From: Nemertoderma westbladi
Lineage: Eukaryota > Xenacoelomorpha > Nemertodermatida > Nemertodermatidae
Assembly: GCA_032718475.1 (NCBI GenBank)
Contig: JAUCBJ010007166.1
Location: 1-64,000, forward strand
Length of the DNA stretch: 64,000 bases
Reading direction: 5' to 3'
The position numbers were made by a program, and so were the translations under genes. How positions within the stretch are numbered: the stretch's first letter is position 1; each line of letters opens with the position of its first letter. Shown here one piece after another: positions 9,134 to 18,005 of the stretch. The notes under the pieces were generated by a model. It was not told the origin of the DNA, searched no databases, and was given only the letters and a program-made list of their open reading frames with translations.

Positions 9134-11841
9134 TGGCCCCCCCCAGCACACGAACATCCTGAGTTTACGGGGCAAATCGGTCTGGCTGACGGAGGTTTCG
9201 TCCCGAGCGAGATGTGGCCGGGGTTTGTGGAATGACTGTCGGTTGTCGCGACGCCGCGGGCGATTTTAAGGCGGTTGACCGAGACCGTGTTTCGTCGTCG
9301 CCCGACTTGTATTTCAAAAGTTTTGGGTCCGGGTTTAAGAACGGGGAAAGGCCCAGAATAGGGTTGTTGTAAAGGAGTTCTGTGGCCGTCGCGCCGTACA
9401 TAAACAAAGTCGGCGCCTTGTAGGTTTGGCGGGACATGGTCGATGGGTGTGCCATGGAACTCGGTGGCGGGTGGTTTCAGGTTGCGCATATCGTCCTGGA
9501 GTTGTCGGACGAAGTTCGACGAGGGGGTTGACAAGCGAGGCAGTGGGGGAATGAACTCCCCGGGAACGTGTAATGGCACGCCGTAGACGAGTTCGGCGGG
9601 CGTGGTACCGGGGTCCTCCCGCCACGCCGTTCTGATGCCGAGGAGGACTAGTGGCAGCTCATCCATCCAACGGCATGTCGAGAGGCGCGCTTTGAGGGAT
9701 GCCTTTAATTGGCGATGAAGCCGTTCCACCATCCCGTTTGCTTGTGGGTGGTAGGCAGTGGTTTTGTTGGCTGTGATCCCGAGGAGGGAGTTGAGTTCCG
9801 CCCACAGTTTGGAGGTAAACTGTGGGCCACGGTCGGATGTGATGTCCGTCGGGATGCCGAATCGGGCGATCCACCCCCGTAGGAGCGCGCGTGCGCACGT
9901 CTCAGTCTCCGAGTTCTGTATCGGGATCGCCTCCGGCCATCTGGTGAAGCGATCTATGATGGTGAAGAGATAGATGGCGTTCTCCGAGGGTGGTAGTGGA
10001 CCCACAATATCTACGTGGAGGCAGGAGAACCTTGCGGTGGGCGACGCGCGCTCAGTGAGCGGGGCACGTGTGTGGCGCGCGATTTTGGAGGCTTGACAGG
10101 GGTGGCACTCTCGGCACCAGCGCGTAATGTCCCGCCTAAGGCCGTGCCATACAAAACGGGAAGACACCGCTTTGATGGAGGGCCTTGTGGCGGGGTGGGA
10201 GAGCCCATGGAGGGCGTCGAAAACCCTCTGTGTCCAGGTGGATGGTACGACGGGCCGGGCGACGCCGGTAGAGATGTCGCAGAGGACAGCGAAGTTGCGG
10301 AAGTTTGTGTCGACAAGTTTTAGGCCGCTTATCGCTGTGCGGTAAGTGGCCATCTCCTCCGGGGCGGCGGCCTGGGCAGCGGCGAGCTGGGAGAAGTCGA
10401 CGGTGGGGGATAGTACTGCGGAGATCGGTGCACGGGAAAGCGCATCGGCGACAACATTGTCCTTCCCACTGACGTGGCGGACATCCGTTGAGAACTCTGC
10501 GATGAAGGAGAGGTGTCGAGTTTGGCGAGGTGAGCGGTCTACGGAGCTGGAGAAGGCTCCAGTTAAGGGCTTATGATCAGTAAAAATGCTGAACATGCGG
10601 CCCTCGACGTGGTGTCGGAACGTTTTGATGGCGAGGTAGACCGCCAGCAACTCTCTATCGAAGGCAGAGTAGCGACATTCAGCGGGAGACAACTTCTTTG
10701 AGAAGAAGGCGATGGGGCGCCAGATGTCGCCCTGTCGCTGCTCGAATACGCCACCGACGGCTATGTCGGAGGCGTCAACTGTGATGCTCGATGCGGCGTC
10801 GCTGCTTGGGTGGTGGAGCATTGTGGCAGTGGCCAGAGCTGACTTCGCTGTGTCGAAGGCTGACTGGCAGTCTGGCGACCAGGTGACATCACGTGTGTGA
10901 GTTTTTGTCGCCTCGTGGAGGGGGGCTAGAGTGCCGGCGATCCCTGGGAGGAAACGGTGAAAATAATTAACCATTCCCAGGAATCGCTGCACAGCGATTT
11001 TTGTCGTTGGGACGGGGTAAGCGGAGATGGCCTCAACCTTGGTGGGGAGCGGGCGGATCCCGTCGGCGTCGACTGTGTGTCCGAGGTAGGCAAGGGATGG
11101 GACACCAAACACGCACTTCCGAAGCTGCACAGTGAGCCCGTTCTCCGCCAAGATGCGGAAGACCTGGCGCAGGTGCCTGATGTGCTCCTCCTCCGAGTGG
11201 CTACCAACGAGGATATCGTCGAGGTAGTCGAAGACGTAGGGGAGGTCGCGGAAGATGGAGTCCATCAGCCTCTGCAATGTCTGGGAGGCATTCCGGAGGC
11301 CGAATGGCATGCGGAGGAACTCCCATAGACCGAAGGGGGTGGTCACCGCAGTCTTGGGGATGTCCTCCTTCCGCATGGGAACCTGGTGATAACTTCGCGC
11401 CAGGTCGATCTTGGTGAAGATTGTCGCTCCAGTGAGGTTGGCATTAAAGTCGTGTATATGTGGGAGTGGGTACATGTCGGGCAGCGTGGCGTCATTGAGC
11501 CGCCTGAAGTCGCCGCACGGTCGCCACCCGCCGTCAGGTTTCGGCGCGATGTGGAGAGCTGACGCCCACGGGGAGTTTGACCTCCGGATGATACCGAGTT
11601 TTTCCATTTTCAAGAACTCATCCTTGGCGATTGTCAGTTTCTCCGCATTGAGGCGCCGGGCGTGGGCGAAGAGGGGAGGGCAATCTGTAATGATGTGGTG
11701 CTCAACCCCGTGGAGGTTGTCGTCTGTGGCGGCGAAACGGGGTTGGAGGAGTTCGGGGAACTCCTCGAGCACCTTCTCGAAAACGGAGATGGCGGCGACG
11801 GATGGTAGACCCGAGAAGTCGGAGGCGGAAGAAGTCAGCAC
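9082..11841 (-). CDS. pol: Pol (RT, RNase H, integrase) of gypsy 1
   Basis: 919 codons, uninterrupted. RT: PWASALHIAPKPDGGWR, DFRRLND, VFDYLDDILVG (intact YLDD). RNase H: ITVDASDIAVGG, FTDHKPL, then VSGKDNVVADALSR. Integrase: an HHCC finger (H-x3-H, C-x2-C in WCRECHPCQASK), LHVDIVGPL, TSDRGPQF and NGMVERLHR supply the three acidic residues. The C-terminus enters the 3' LTR. No chromodomain is recognised. The first codon of the open frame is not ATG, as expected for a pol expressed by frameshifting. All catalytic residues look intact. Confidence 0.95.
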   Translation of the reverse strand: MLTSSASDFSGLPSVAAISVFEKVLEEFPELLQPRFAATDDNLHGVEHHIITDCPPLFAHARRLNAEKLTIAKDEFLKMEKLGIIRRSNSPWASALHIAPKPDGGWRPCGDFRRLNDATLPDMYPLPHIHDFNANLTGATIFTKIDLARSYHQVPMRKEDIPKTAVTTPFGLWEFLRMPFGLRNASQTLQRLMDSIFRDLPYVFDYLDDILVGSHSEEEHIRHLRQVFRILAENGLTVQLRKCVFGVPSLAYLGHTVDADGIRPLPTKVEAISAYPVPTTKIAVQRFLGMVNYFHRFLPGIAGTLAPLHEATKTHTRDVTWSPDCQSAFDTAKSALATATMLHHPSSDAASSITVDASDIAVGGVFEQRQGDIWRPIAFFSKKLSPAECRYSAFDRELLAVYLAIKTFRHHVEGRMFSIFTDHKPLTGAFSSSVDRSPRQTRHLSFIAEFSTDVRHVSGKDNVVADALSRAPISAVLSPTVDFSQLAAAQAAAPEEMATYRTAISGLKLVDTNFRNFAVLCDISTGVARPVVPSTWTQRVFDALHGLSHPATRPSIKAVSSRFVWHGLRRDITRWCRECHPCQASKIARHTRAPLTERASPTARFSCLHVDIVGPLPPSENAIYLFTIIDRFTRWPEAIPIQNSETETCARALLRGWIARFGIPTDITSDRGPQFTSKLWAELNSLLGITANKTTAYHPQANGMVERLHRQLKASLKARLSTCRWMDELPLVLLGIRTAWREDPGTTPAELVYGVPLHVPGEFIPPLPRLSTPSSNFVRQLQDDMRNLKPPATEFHGTPIDHVPPNLQGADFVYVRRDGHRTPLQQPYSGPFPVLKPGPKTFEIQVGRRRNTVSVNRLKIARGVATTDSHSTNPGHISLGTKPPSARPICPVNSGCSCAGGGHVAFPLPGLAPSPRGPN

Positions 11842-12073
11842 CTAGGATTGGTTGGGTGACATCGGCCACATGAGCCTCAAGGGAGAACTCATGACCAGCG
11901 AGGAGAATCGTGTACTTCCGGCGGCCCCAGGTCGCGATGGCAGTGCCATTCGCGGCAACGAGGGGTGGTGTGCGAGGGAGGCGACGATCCTGTGTTGAGG
12001 CTGGGACGACCGATAGTTGGGCCCCACAGTCAACGAGGTAGGTCCGGCCGGAACGCACGTCCGACACGGACAT
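11702..12073 (-). CDS. pro: Retropepsin-like protease segment of gypsy 1
   Basis: The frame has YLVDCGAQLSVVPAS followed by NGTAI and PILGADFF, the arrangement of an aspartic protease flap and ILGADF strand. The active-site triplet reads D-C-G where retroviral-type proteases have D-T/S-G, so the enzyme may be impaired, or this lineage may tolerate Cys. It is in a different frame from both gag and pol, which share a frame, so two frame changes are needed to make a gag-pro-pol polyprotein. These may be programmed or mutations. Confidence 0.75.
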   Translation of the reverse strand: MSVSDVRSGRTYLVDCGAQLSVVPASTQDRRLPRTPPLVAANGTAIATWGRRKYTILLAGHEFSLEAHVADVTQPILGADFFRLRLLGSTIRRRHLRFREGARGVPRTPPTPFRRHRRQPPRG

Positions 12074-12108
12074 GGTGTCTGTGCCCCCAGGGTGGCCGAC
12101 CGCGGGAA

Positions 12109-12879
12109 TTAGCGGCCGGCCGGGCCGTTTTCCGGTCGACCGGAGCGTGCTATAGGGGCTGTGCGCGAGAGATCTGCTTGCACCAATGGTGGGACGAGGT
12201 GGGACATTGAGCAGTAGCCGCGCTTGCAGTTCCTGGCGTCCTTACCAAATTTCTGGTGGAAGTAGCAGAGTGTCGGTTGCTGGCTGGTGAAACGTGGTGT
12301 GCCGTTGCGCCGTATCGTAGCGATATTTTGAGCCGGGGTAGGGGTTTCCATTATACGGTCGGCGTCAGCTGCCAACTCGTCGAGGTCCGTCTTACCGGAG
12401 CCGGCGAGGATCTGGCGGACCTCGTATGGCAGCTGTGCGAGGAACAGGGCGCGGAATATGGTGTCGGGGTTGGCGTTGAGGCTGCGGATGTGGTTGAGGA
12501 GGCCCGAAGGTTTCCGGTCCCCGAGGCCGGTGAGAGCGAGTAGCTCTGCATCCTTTGCCGCCTGTGAGCGGCCGAAGGTTCGGATGAGGGCTTCCTTGAT
12601 GGCCTGGTAAGAGTCAGTGGCAGGTGGGGAGAGGATGATCGCCTCGACTTCGCCAGCGGTTGCATTATCGAGCGCCGCGATTATATAGTTAAATTTAGTA
12701 GAGTCGACGGTGATCGCGCGGAGTGCGAACTGCGCCTCCACCTGGCGGAACCAGACCTCCGGCCGTGTTTGCCAGAATGGGGGAAGTTTCACCGTCACGG
12801 CGTTGACTGCAGCGGTGGGGTCGGCTTTGGGGATCGCGGCGATGGCGGCAGCGAGGGCCTGAATGTCTGTGGCCTCCAT
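12109..12879 (-). CDS. gag: Gag polyprotein of gypsy 1
   Basis: 256 codons from a real ATG at 12879, 13 bp inside the primer site. The capsid-like region has KLPPFWQTRPEVWFRQVEAQ near residues 31-50 (the PxFW/W-F pattern common in gypsy gag) and LLNHIRSL, FLAQLPYEVRQIL further on. Near the C-terminus CYFHQKFGKDARNC is a zinc-knuckle-like cluster of unusual spacing. The frame stops at 12109, and protease continues in another frame. Confidence 0.88.
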   Translation of the reverse strand: MEATDIQALAAAIAAIPKADPTAAVNAVTVKLPPFWQTRPEVWFRQVEAQFALRAITVDSTKFNYIIAALDNATAGEVEAIILSPPATDSYQAIKEALIRTFGRSQAAKDAELLALTGLGDRKPSGLLNHIRSLNANPDTIFRALFLAQLPYEVRQILAGSGKTDLDELAADADRIMETPTPAQNIATIRRNGTPRFTSQQPTLCYFHQKFGKDARNCKRGYCSMSHLVPPLVQADLSRTAPIARSGRPENGPAGR

Positions 12880-12891
12880 GAATATATATAT

Positions 12892-12909
12892 ATCTCGTCC
12901 GGGTCACCA
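12892..12909 (-). other. Primer binding site, tRNA-Trp type
   Basis: One base after the 5' LTR the minus strand reads TGGTGACCCGGACGAGAT, which differs at two of 18 positions from the complement of the tRNA-Trp 3' end (TGGTGACCCCGACGTGAT). The two mismatches may reflect a variant host tRNA or decay. Confidence 0.75.
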
Positions 12910-12910
12910 G

Positions 12911-13171
12911 TGAAGGGATGGCAATCCCATCAAAATACAGAATCCTAATATCAAGTATAATAAACCAAATATACAAATCGTGCAGAGAAGGTCAACGAGC
13001 AAGCAGTATGTGGATGTACGTAAGAACTGTCAGACTAAATGTCGGCCTAGGTAGATCAGTCCTGGAGTCAGTACAGCAGTACCGCATGGCAGTCCGTCTT
13101 ATAATAATGAGGCCCGGACTCAGTTAGGTCCCCTTGGTGAGGGTGCGAGTCCTGGTAAAGGGAACGCTACA
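12911..13171 (-). repeat. 5' LTR of gypsy 1
   Basis: 261 bp, begins TGTAGCGTTCCC on the minus strand and ends CCCTTCA. No obvious TATA box was singled out. Confidence 0.95.
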
Positions 13172-13201
13172 CTGTAGTGTCACAATGCTGGATTGTTGCT
13201 G

Positions 13202-13719
13202 GTGTATGGGTTAGGCCTAGGCTGTGAATTCTCTGTCAGTCTGGCTCTCCTAGTCCCATCATAGGGAAATGACCGCCATGGGCCACCTGCAAAAATCAGT
13301 TTTAAGTTTCTCTTCGAAAATCGATGGCTGTACTGGGCTGCCTTGCGTGGCCCATTGGAGCCACAGCCTGCAATTGATTGTAAGGGTAAAAGGTGGCCGC
13401 CGTAGTCCTTGGCTAATAGGGTGACTGTAATGGGCCGTGTGCAAAAATCGAAAATGAAATGAAAACGAAAGTTAAAGTTAAAGTAAAACTAAAATGAAAT
13501 CAAAGTGAATGTAAAACTAAAATTAAAACAAAAGTGAAAGTAAAACTAAAAATAAAACGAAAGTGAAAGTAAAAGTAAAACTAATTGGAAACGAAAGTGA
13601 AAGTAAATTTAATGTTTTTTTTTATTGTACTTGATTTAAATATTAACATTAAATTAAATGAAATTTAATTCACGCAAAAATTAATAAATAAAATGTAGTG
13701 GCTCTAATGGGCCACCATA
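13202..13719 (-). repeat. Right terminal inverted repeat with homopurine tract
   Basis: Reverse complement of 7785-8305. Its 13440-13600 section is the purine-rich mirror (GAAAGTGAAAGTAAAACTAA words). The inner boundary is clear: homology ends at GTGTATGGGTTAGG. Confidence 0.9.
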
Positions 13720-14070
13720 GAAGTGTTATGGATAACCTGGATCATAGAACCGGACAATCTGGAATATAAACTCAACATCAACCAGACGAAAGGACATAGT
13801 AAGAGAGCATACGTATCTACACTAGCCAAGATATACGAACCACCTGGAAACACCAGTATTAATAGTCGGAAAACAAATATTACCAATTAAAAATTGGATG
13901 GATTATTGGTGACATACTGATGAAGATACAAATACGGTGGGCGAAATGGATACTAAGTTTACAACAAAGTGAGAAATTAATTATTCCTAGACGATATTTC
14001 ACAGACCAAGTTATAAAGGGATTCGTTAAAACACAATGTTACACAATAAATGCTGTCAATTTTCAATGAA
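13720..14070 (+). pseudogene. BEL/Pao pol relic, right half
   Basis: After the TIR transposon the frame resumes EVLWITWIIEPDNLEYKLN, then KRAYVSTLAKIYEPPGN (the BEL/Pao signature S-x-(L/V)-A-K-x-Y-(D/E)-P-x-G), and after a frame change MKIQIRWAKWILSLQQ and KLIIPRRYF, which match the W-x2-W...L-x2-L...I-P-R region downstream of BEL RT. Frame shifts and the lost upstream RT mark it as a relic. Confidence 0.75.
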
Positions 14071-14485
14071 GGGGAACGATAAGGATAAGGACAGTGGCAC
14101 TGTGGAAGGCTATCCTAACCAAAACAACTAGAACTTTCATTTTAGTTAGACCCAGTGAAAAATTCGCATAAAATTCGCAATTGATTATCATTTGCGTATC
14201 AGAAGAGATGGTGAGCGGTGAGGCGTTTTGACCCACCCTTTGTCGCATCCGAAATACTTGTGATAAAAGCCTAAATATCGCTTGCGGATGTGTGAGGAAT
14301 CAATGCACTTGCAACTCCCTTGTTATACACATTGTACTACACAAAGTACTGGTTATGTTAAAGTGGTTATGTAAGATTTGTGTGGGTTTGTGAGTTCTAA
14401 GTGTGGTAATGCTTAGTCGTAACGCGAACAGTCTCTGTATATACTTTAGGGGGGTCGATATATCTACTAATAATGTAAAAAGGGG
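14071..14485. other. Spacer, no gene recognised
   Basis: Between the BEL relic and the next LTR. The minus-strand frame at 14063-14248 has no known domain. Confidence 0.4.
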
Positions 14486-15006
14486 TGTGAGGAGTTGTTA
14501 AAAAATTAAGTAAGTCCGAGATCAACAACAATGTTTTAATAATAAAAAAATATATAGAATATAATATTACGCCAGCACACAGCTCATCTCAGGGAGGAAG
14601 CTAGCATAAGGCCAGGGGAAAATGGGATTGCCCAGAGAACAGATCAACCAATGGTGGGGTGGTTTACCATTAATTATCGCACATGCATTGGTAGGCCACA
14701 CATAGCTAGGAATGTGTATCCCATGTAATAATATATAACCGTTACTCTGTTAATTGTGCCTCAGTTGGCTATATTGAGTGTAGAAGTGAAATGGTTTTCA
14801 TCCGTCGCCATTACTGCTATTATTATTGTGCTGTATTACCAGTGCTCATGTATCTGACATTATATTAACATTCAGTTATTAACCCAGTTTATTATATCGG
14901 CCTTCAGCCTTTCAGCCCCAAGCCTTCAGCCATTAGCACGCGGCGATGCGTATAAACCACGACACAAAACCTGATCAGGATCCTAGCCAACTCGGATCCC
15001 ATCACA
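14486..15006 (+). repeat. 5' LTR of the LARD-like element
   Basis: Homology to the right LTR is solid from about 14575 to 15006; the first ~90 bp align poorly, so the start could lie anywhere in 14486-14560. Ends CCCATCACA. Confidence 0.75.
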
Positions 15007-15085
15007 GTTGAAAACTATCAACTAGTTAAAAACCTAAGACGAGAAACCACGAGATCCGGGAATACTATGATGACAACACGCCAAC

Positions 15086-15886
15086 ATGAGCGGAGAACAA
15101 ACACCCCAGAGTTCGGAGAAGGGAGAGAGTCCGCCAGGAGGTGGCGATGAGACGGTACTGGCCCGCCACACTGGATTTGCTGAGGAAAGATGGTTCGGTT
15201 GTCAAGGAGGAGAGCGGATGGGTACGATGAGAAGAGAGATGCGAGTTGACACGGGCCGGAGCGGCGAGAGGAGTACCGGAGTTGCCAGCCAACCAGCGGC
15301 TACAGGCGGCGAGCGGCCCACCAGAACGGCAACGGAGGGGCTGACAGTACCAAGCCGGACGAGGAGAGGAGGCCAAGGAGTTCAGGAGGAGGACGTCGGG
15401 ACAATCAATCACCTACGATGGGGATATAACGCAACGAGAAGGATCCTCAAAGACGCCAGGACAGGAGGAAAGGCAGACGAGCCCAAGTTGAGCCGCAGAC
15501 TCGGTGAGTGTAATAGACATTTTCACTACGTAGTCCGATTTGGGCAGGGGGAATTGGCGAATGAGAGGGTGGGAGGGGTTGCTACAGAACTGTTTGAATT
15601 GTGGCAACCTGGGGTAATGCTGTATGGTGTAGTGTACATAGGGCCTTATCTGGTGGAGCGCGGGGGATTAAGTTAGTGGGATGGGAGGGAGATGGCTTGT
15701 AAGAGAATGCGGGATGATATGCATACCCGGTTGAGGGGGTTAATGCAGTATCAGGCGAACCAAAAACGCCGATTAGAACTGGTGAAACTGGGTTTATCAG
15801 AGAGTGAAGCTGGTTCGGGAAGTATTTATGAGGAACCAGGTGTGTTGGAAACTTTTGTTAATACTCCACTTACAGGTACCGGATGA
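15086..15886 (+). CDS. Possible gag-like frames of the LARD-like element
   Basis: Two successive frames: 15086-15676 (196 codons, ATG start, rich in Gly/Arg/Glu, ending in an ordered segment RLGECNRHFHYVVRFGQG) and 15692-15886 (64 codons, basic N-terminus MACKRMRDDMHTRLRGL, likely helical). They sit 80 bp after the LTR where gag is expected, and GC content is higher than nearby. No domain is recognised, and no zinc knuckle. Function is inferred from position only. Confidence 0.35.
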
Positions 15887-15916
15887 CAAACACAGAACTG
15901 GTGTGACCAGATGAGT

Positions 15917-15936
15917 GGGGGGGGGGGGGGGGGGGT
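15917..15936 (+). repeat. Poly-G homopolymer (20 bp)
   Basis: Twenty consecutive G immediately after the gag-like frames. Confidence 0.95.
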
Positions 15937-15944
15937 AATGACAA

Positions 15945-16230
15945 TACGTTTAATGGAAACATTAATATTAATAATACCATAGTAGATAATTCTAATAATA
16001 ACGAGGGCACTTTTCTTACAGGAAATAATGTTTTGGTGGATAATAATAATCTTAATATTGGTGGGATAAATAATTCAAATAACTTAAATAATAATAACGC
16101 AATAAATAATAACAGTGAACAAATTAATTTAAATAATAATGATCAAGGGTTGAATAATAATATAATAAATAATGGTGGCGAAAATGATGTCGGTATAATT
16201 AATATAATCAACCATGAAATAAATAATTCA
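15945..16230 (+). repeat. AAT/AATAAT-rich low-complexity tract
   Basis: Built of AATAAT/TTAATAATAAT words, giving an Asn-rich open frame at 16033-16275. Trinucleotide periodicity alone explains the frame, so no gene is called. Confidence 0.8.
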
Positions 16231-16325
16231 CCTAGTGGAAGCCTACAAGGCCATGCGGGAACTCGGGGAGAAACACAGGCGAATGTCTACTACTAGGATC
16301 GGCATGCTGCATTGCAGCTGCATTT

Positions 16326-17918
16326 TTAAGAATGCTGTGCCGGCTTGTCGACAAAATTGCGCCACCACAACTCCCTAACCCTATCACCCATGACATTTGC
16401 TAGATCATCCGCATCTTCCAGGCCAGTGTCCTTTAAGATGCGTCTCAAGAAAGTCATGGGCTGTCCACCATGCTTATTCACTCCATGAGGCTGCCAAAGT
16501 ACAAGATTATGCACTGGCTGGTCCTCATGGCGAAAGCAATGTCCTGCAAAGCGGAGGCGATTTTGTTCTAGTGTCAAGCTTGGGGGAACCAATGAGACAC
16601 CTCCAATGTTATATAGTGTCTGGTTGGAGATGTATGCATTGTACTTGACACAATGAACCCGGCGTAGCATTCTTGTGAATGTGCCATCCAGAGATTTGGT
16701 GTCCTCAGCAGTTAGAGCCCAGCATGGACTCCCATAGAGGAGTACTGGAACTACTGCTGCTCTAAATAGTGAACTACTGCTGCTGCTCTAATCCGATTAA
16801 TTCTCGGAGACTTCCAAATCCTGGAAAGCATATTCAAGGCTGCCCGTGCCTTTCCCTTACGTATTCGAAGGTCCTCTCCTGACTTCTGGATCCATGATCC
16901 CAGGTAACAGAAGTCGTCCACATGCTCAAGCATACCATCCTTTGAGCTTATGCTCATCCAATCAGATACTTGCTGAGGACTTTCAAAGTTAACTGCCAAA
17001 ATTTTGGTCTTTCTGGAGTTAATAAAAAGACCAACACTAGAAGCAGCATGTTCTAATGAGCTGAGGAGCCGTTGGGCTCCCTCTAGTGATTCTGAGAGTA
17101 CTCCTAAGTCATCAGCAAAGTCTAGATCAGTTAGGTACTTGGCAGGATTTCCTCGACTTCTGGAGCCAGTAGGTAGAGTTATCATCACCCCATCATCATT
17201 ATGATGATCTAAGGACATGCGTAGAATATAGTCAACCACAATTATGAACAAGAATGGTGCAAGTGTGTTTCCCTGGAGGACGCCCCATAACACTTCAAAT
17301 GGTTCTGTGTCACCGTCAACAGTAGACACAAATGTTGTCGAACCATCGTATACTGATCTGATTGCTGCAATAATTTTATCAGGAATCCCATATAATAAAA
17401 GTATGCTGAACATACGTGAGTGAGAGACTGAATCAAAGGCCTTGAAGAAGTCAACAAAGATAACAGCCAGATAGATGCCTGTCTTTCTTTTTTGATAACT
17501 CTTCAATTATCCTTCTAAGTGCCAAAATGGGCTCCATGGTCCCACGACCTTTATGGAACCCATACTGATTTCCACGGAGCAGTCTCTCAATGGGATCCCT
17601 GATGCGATTTAATAGAATTCTATTATATAGCTTTGCAGCAATCGAGATTAATGAGATTCCCCGAAAAGAACCATGGAGTGTTAGGTTGCCCTTCTTGGGA
17701 ACTGGCACCAACTTATTTGTTTTCATTTCTTGTGGGACTCTTGTTGCTCGGTACATGTCTACTATGATGGGATAGATGAGCTTTAAACACTCAGCTATTT
17801 TAAAGACATCAGGGGGAAAACCATCTACTCCACTGGCACGATTGGTCTTAATGCTCTTTGCAGCAGCCTTCACTTCTGCAAAGGAGATATCACCAATGGG
17901 AATATCTGGGAGTACACT
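16326..17918 (-). pseudogene. LINE B reverse transcriptase region
   Basis: Three frames in series. 17954-17451 has SGVDGFPPDVFK and GNQYGFHKGRGTMEPILAL. 17506-16751 has VDFFKAFDSVSHSRM, VLQGNTLAPFLFI and the catalytic LDFADDLGVLS. 16670-16326 has the conserved C-terminal block TLEQNRLRFAGHCFR and KHGGQPMTFLRRIL. Breaks lie in an A/T run near 17480 and in a duplicated CTACTGCTGCTCTAA near 16760. Inactive as read. Confidence 0.9.
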
Positions 17919-17929
17919 GAGTACAGACT

Positions 17930-17976
17930 TAAAAATGCAGCTGCAATGCAGCATGCCGATCCTAGTAGTAGTAGTA
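17930..17976 (+). mobile_element. Tail-only LINE insertion (47 bp) with 11-bp target duplication
   Basis: Within LINE B a 47-bp copy of the same LINE family's own 3' tail (AAAAATGCAGCTGCAATGC to (TAG)n) is inserted on the opposite strand, flanked by GAGTACAGACT at 17919-17929 and 17977-17987. Removing it and one duplicate restores local RT-domain continuity. The tail starts right after the stop codon of the source gene. Confidence 0.9.
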
Positions 17977-18005
17977 GAGTACAGACTCAGACACTTTTAC
18001 TTCTA

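Larger units (their letters stand above)
8873..13171 (-). mobile_element. Gypsy-type LTR retrotransposon 1, recent insertion
   Basis: Two 261-bp LTRs (8873-9133, 12911-13171), identical as far as I can read, are bounded TG...CA and flanked by the 4-bp duplication CTGT (8869-8872, 13172-13175). The minus strand carries gag, protease and pol in gypsy order (RT-RNase H-integrase). A tRNA-Trp-like primer site and a G-rich polypurine tract next to the 3' LTR (9134-9146) complete the set. Identical LTRs indicate recent insertion, yet gag, pro and pol are not in one frame. The interior is far more GC-rich than its AT-rich surroundings. Confidence 0.95.
7785..13719. mobile_element. TIR DNA transposon with ~520-bp inverted repeats, host of a gypsy insertion
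   Basis: The ends read TATGGTGGCCCATTAGAGCC at 7785 and its reverse complement at 13719. Inverted similarity continues for about 520 bp on each side (7785-8305 and 13202-13719). Flanking GAAGTG (7779-7784 and 13720-13725) is a 6-bp duplication; if the element starts at ATGG, an 8-bp duplication with one mismatch also fits. Excluding the gypsy, the element is about 1.6 kb and carries one truncated integrase-like ORF. GGCCCATT or its complement recurs at several positions within each arm (as GTGGCTCYAATGGGCC, AATGGGCCRTG), which looks like repeated transposase-binding sites. The superfamily is not identified. Confidence 0.85.

Noticed and set aside
16033-16275. Asn-rich protein
   Set aside because: Pure AAT/AATAAT low complexity; no other coding evidence.
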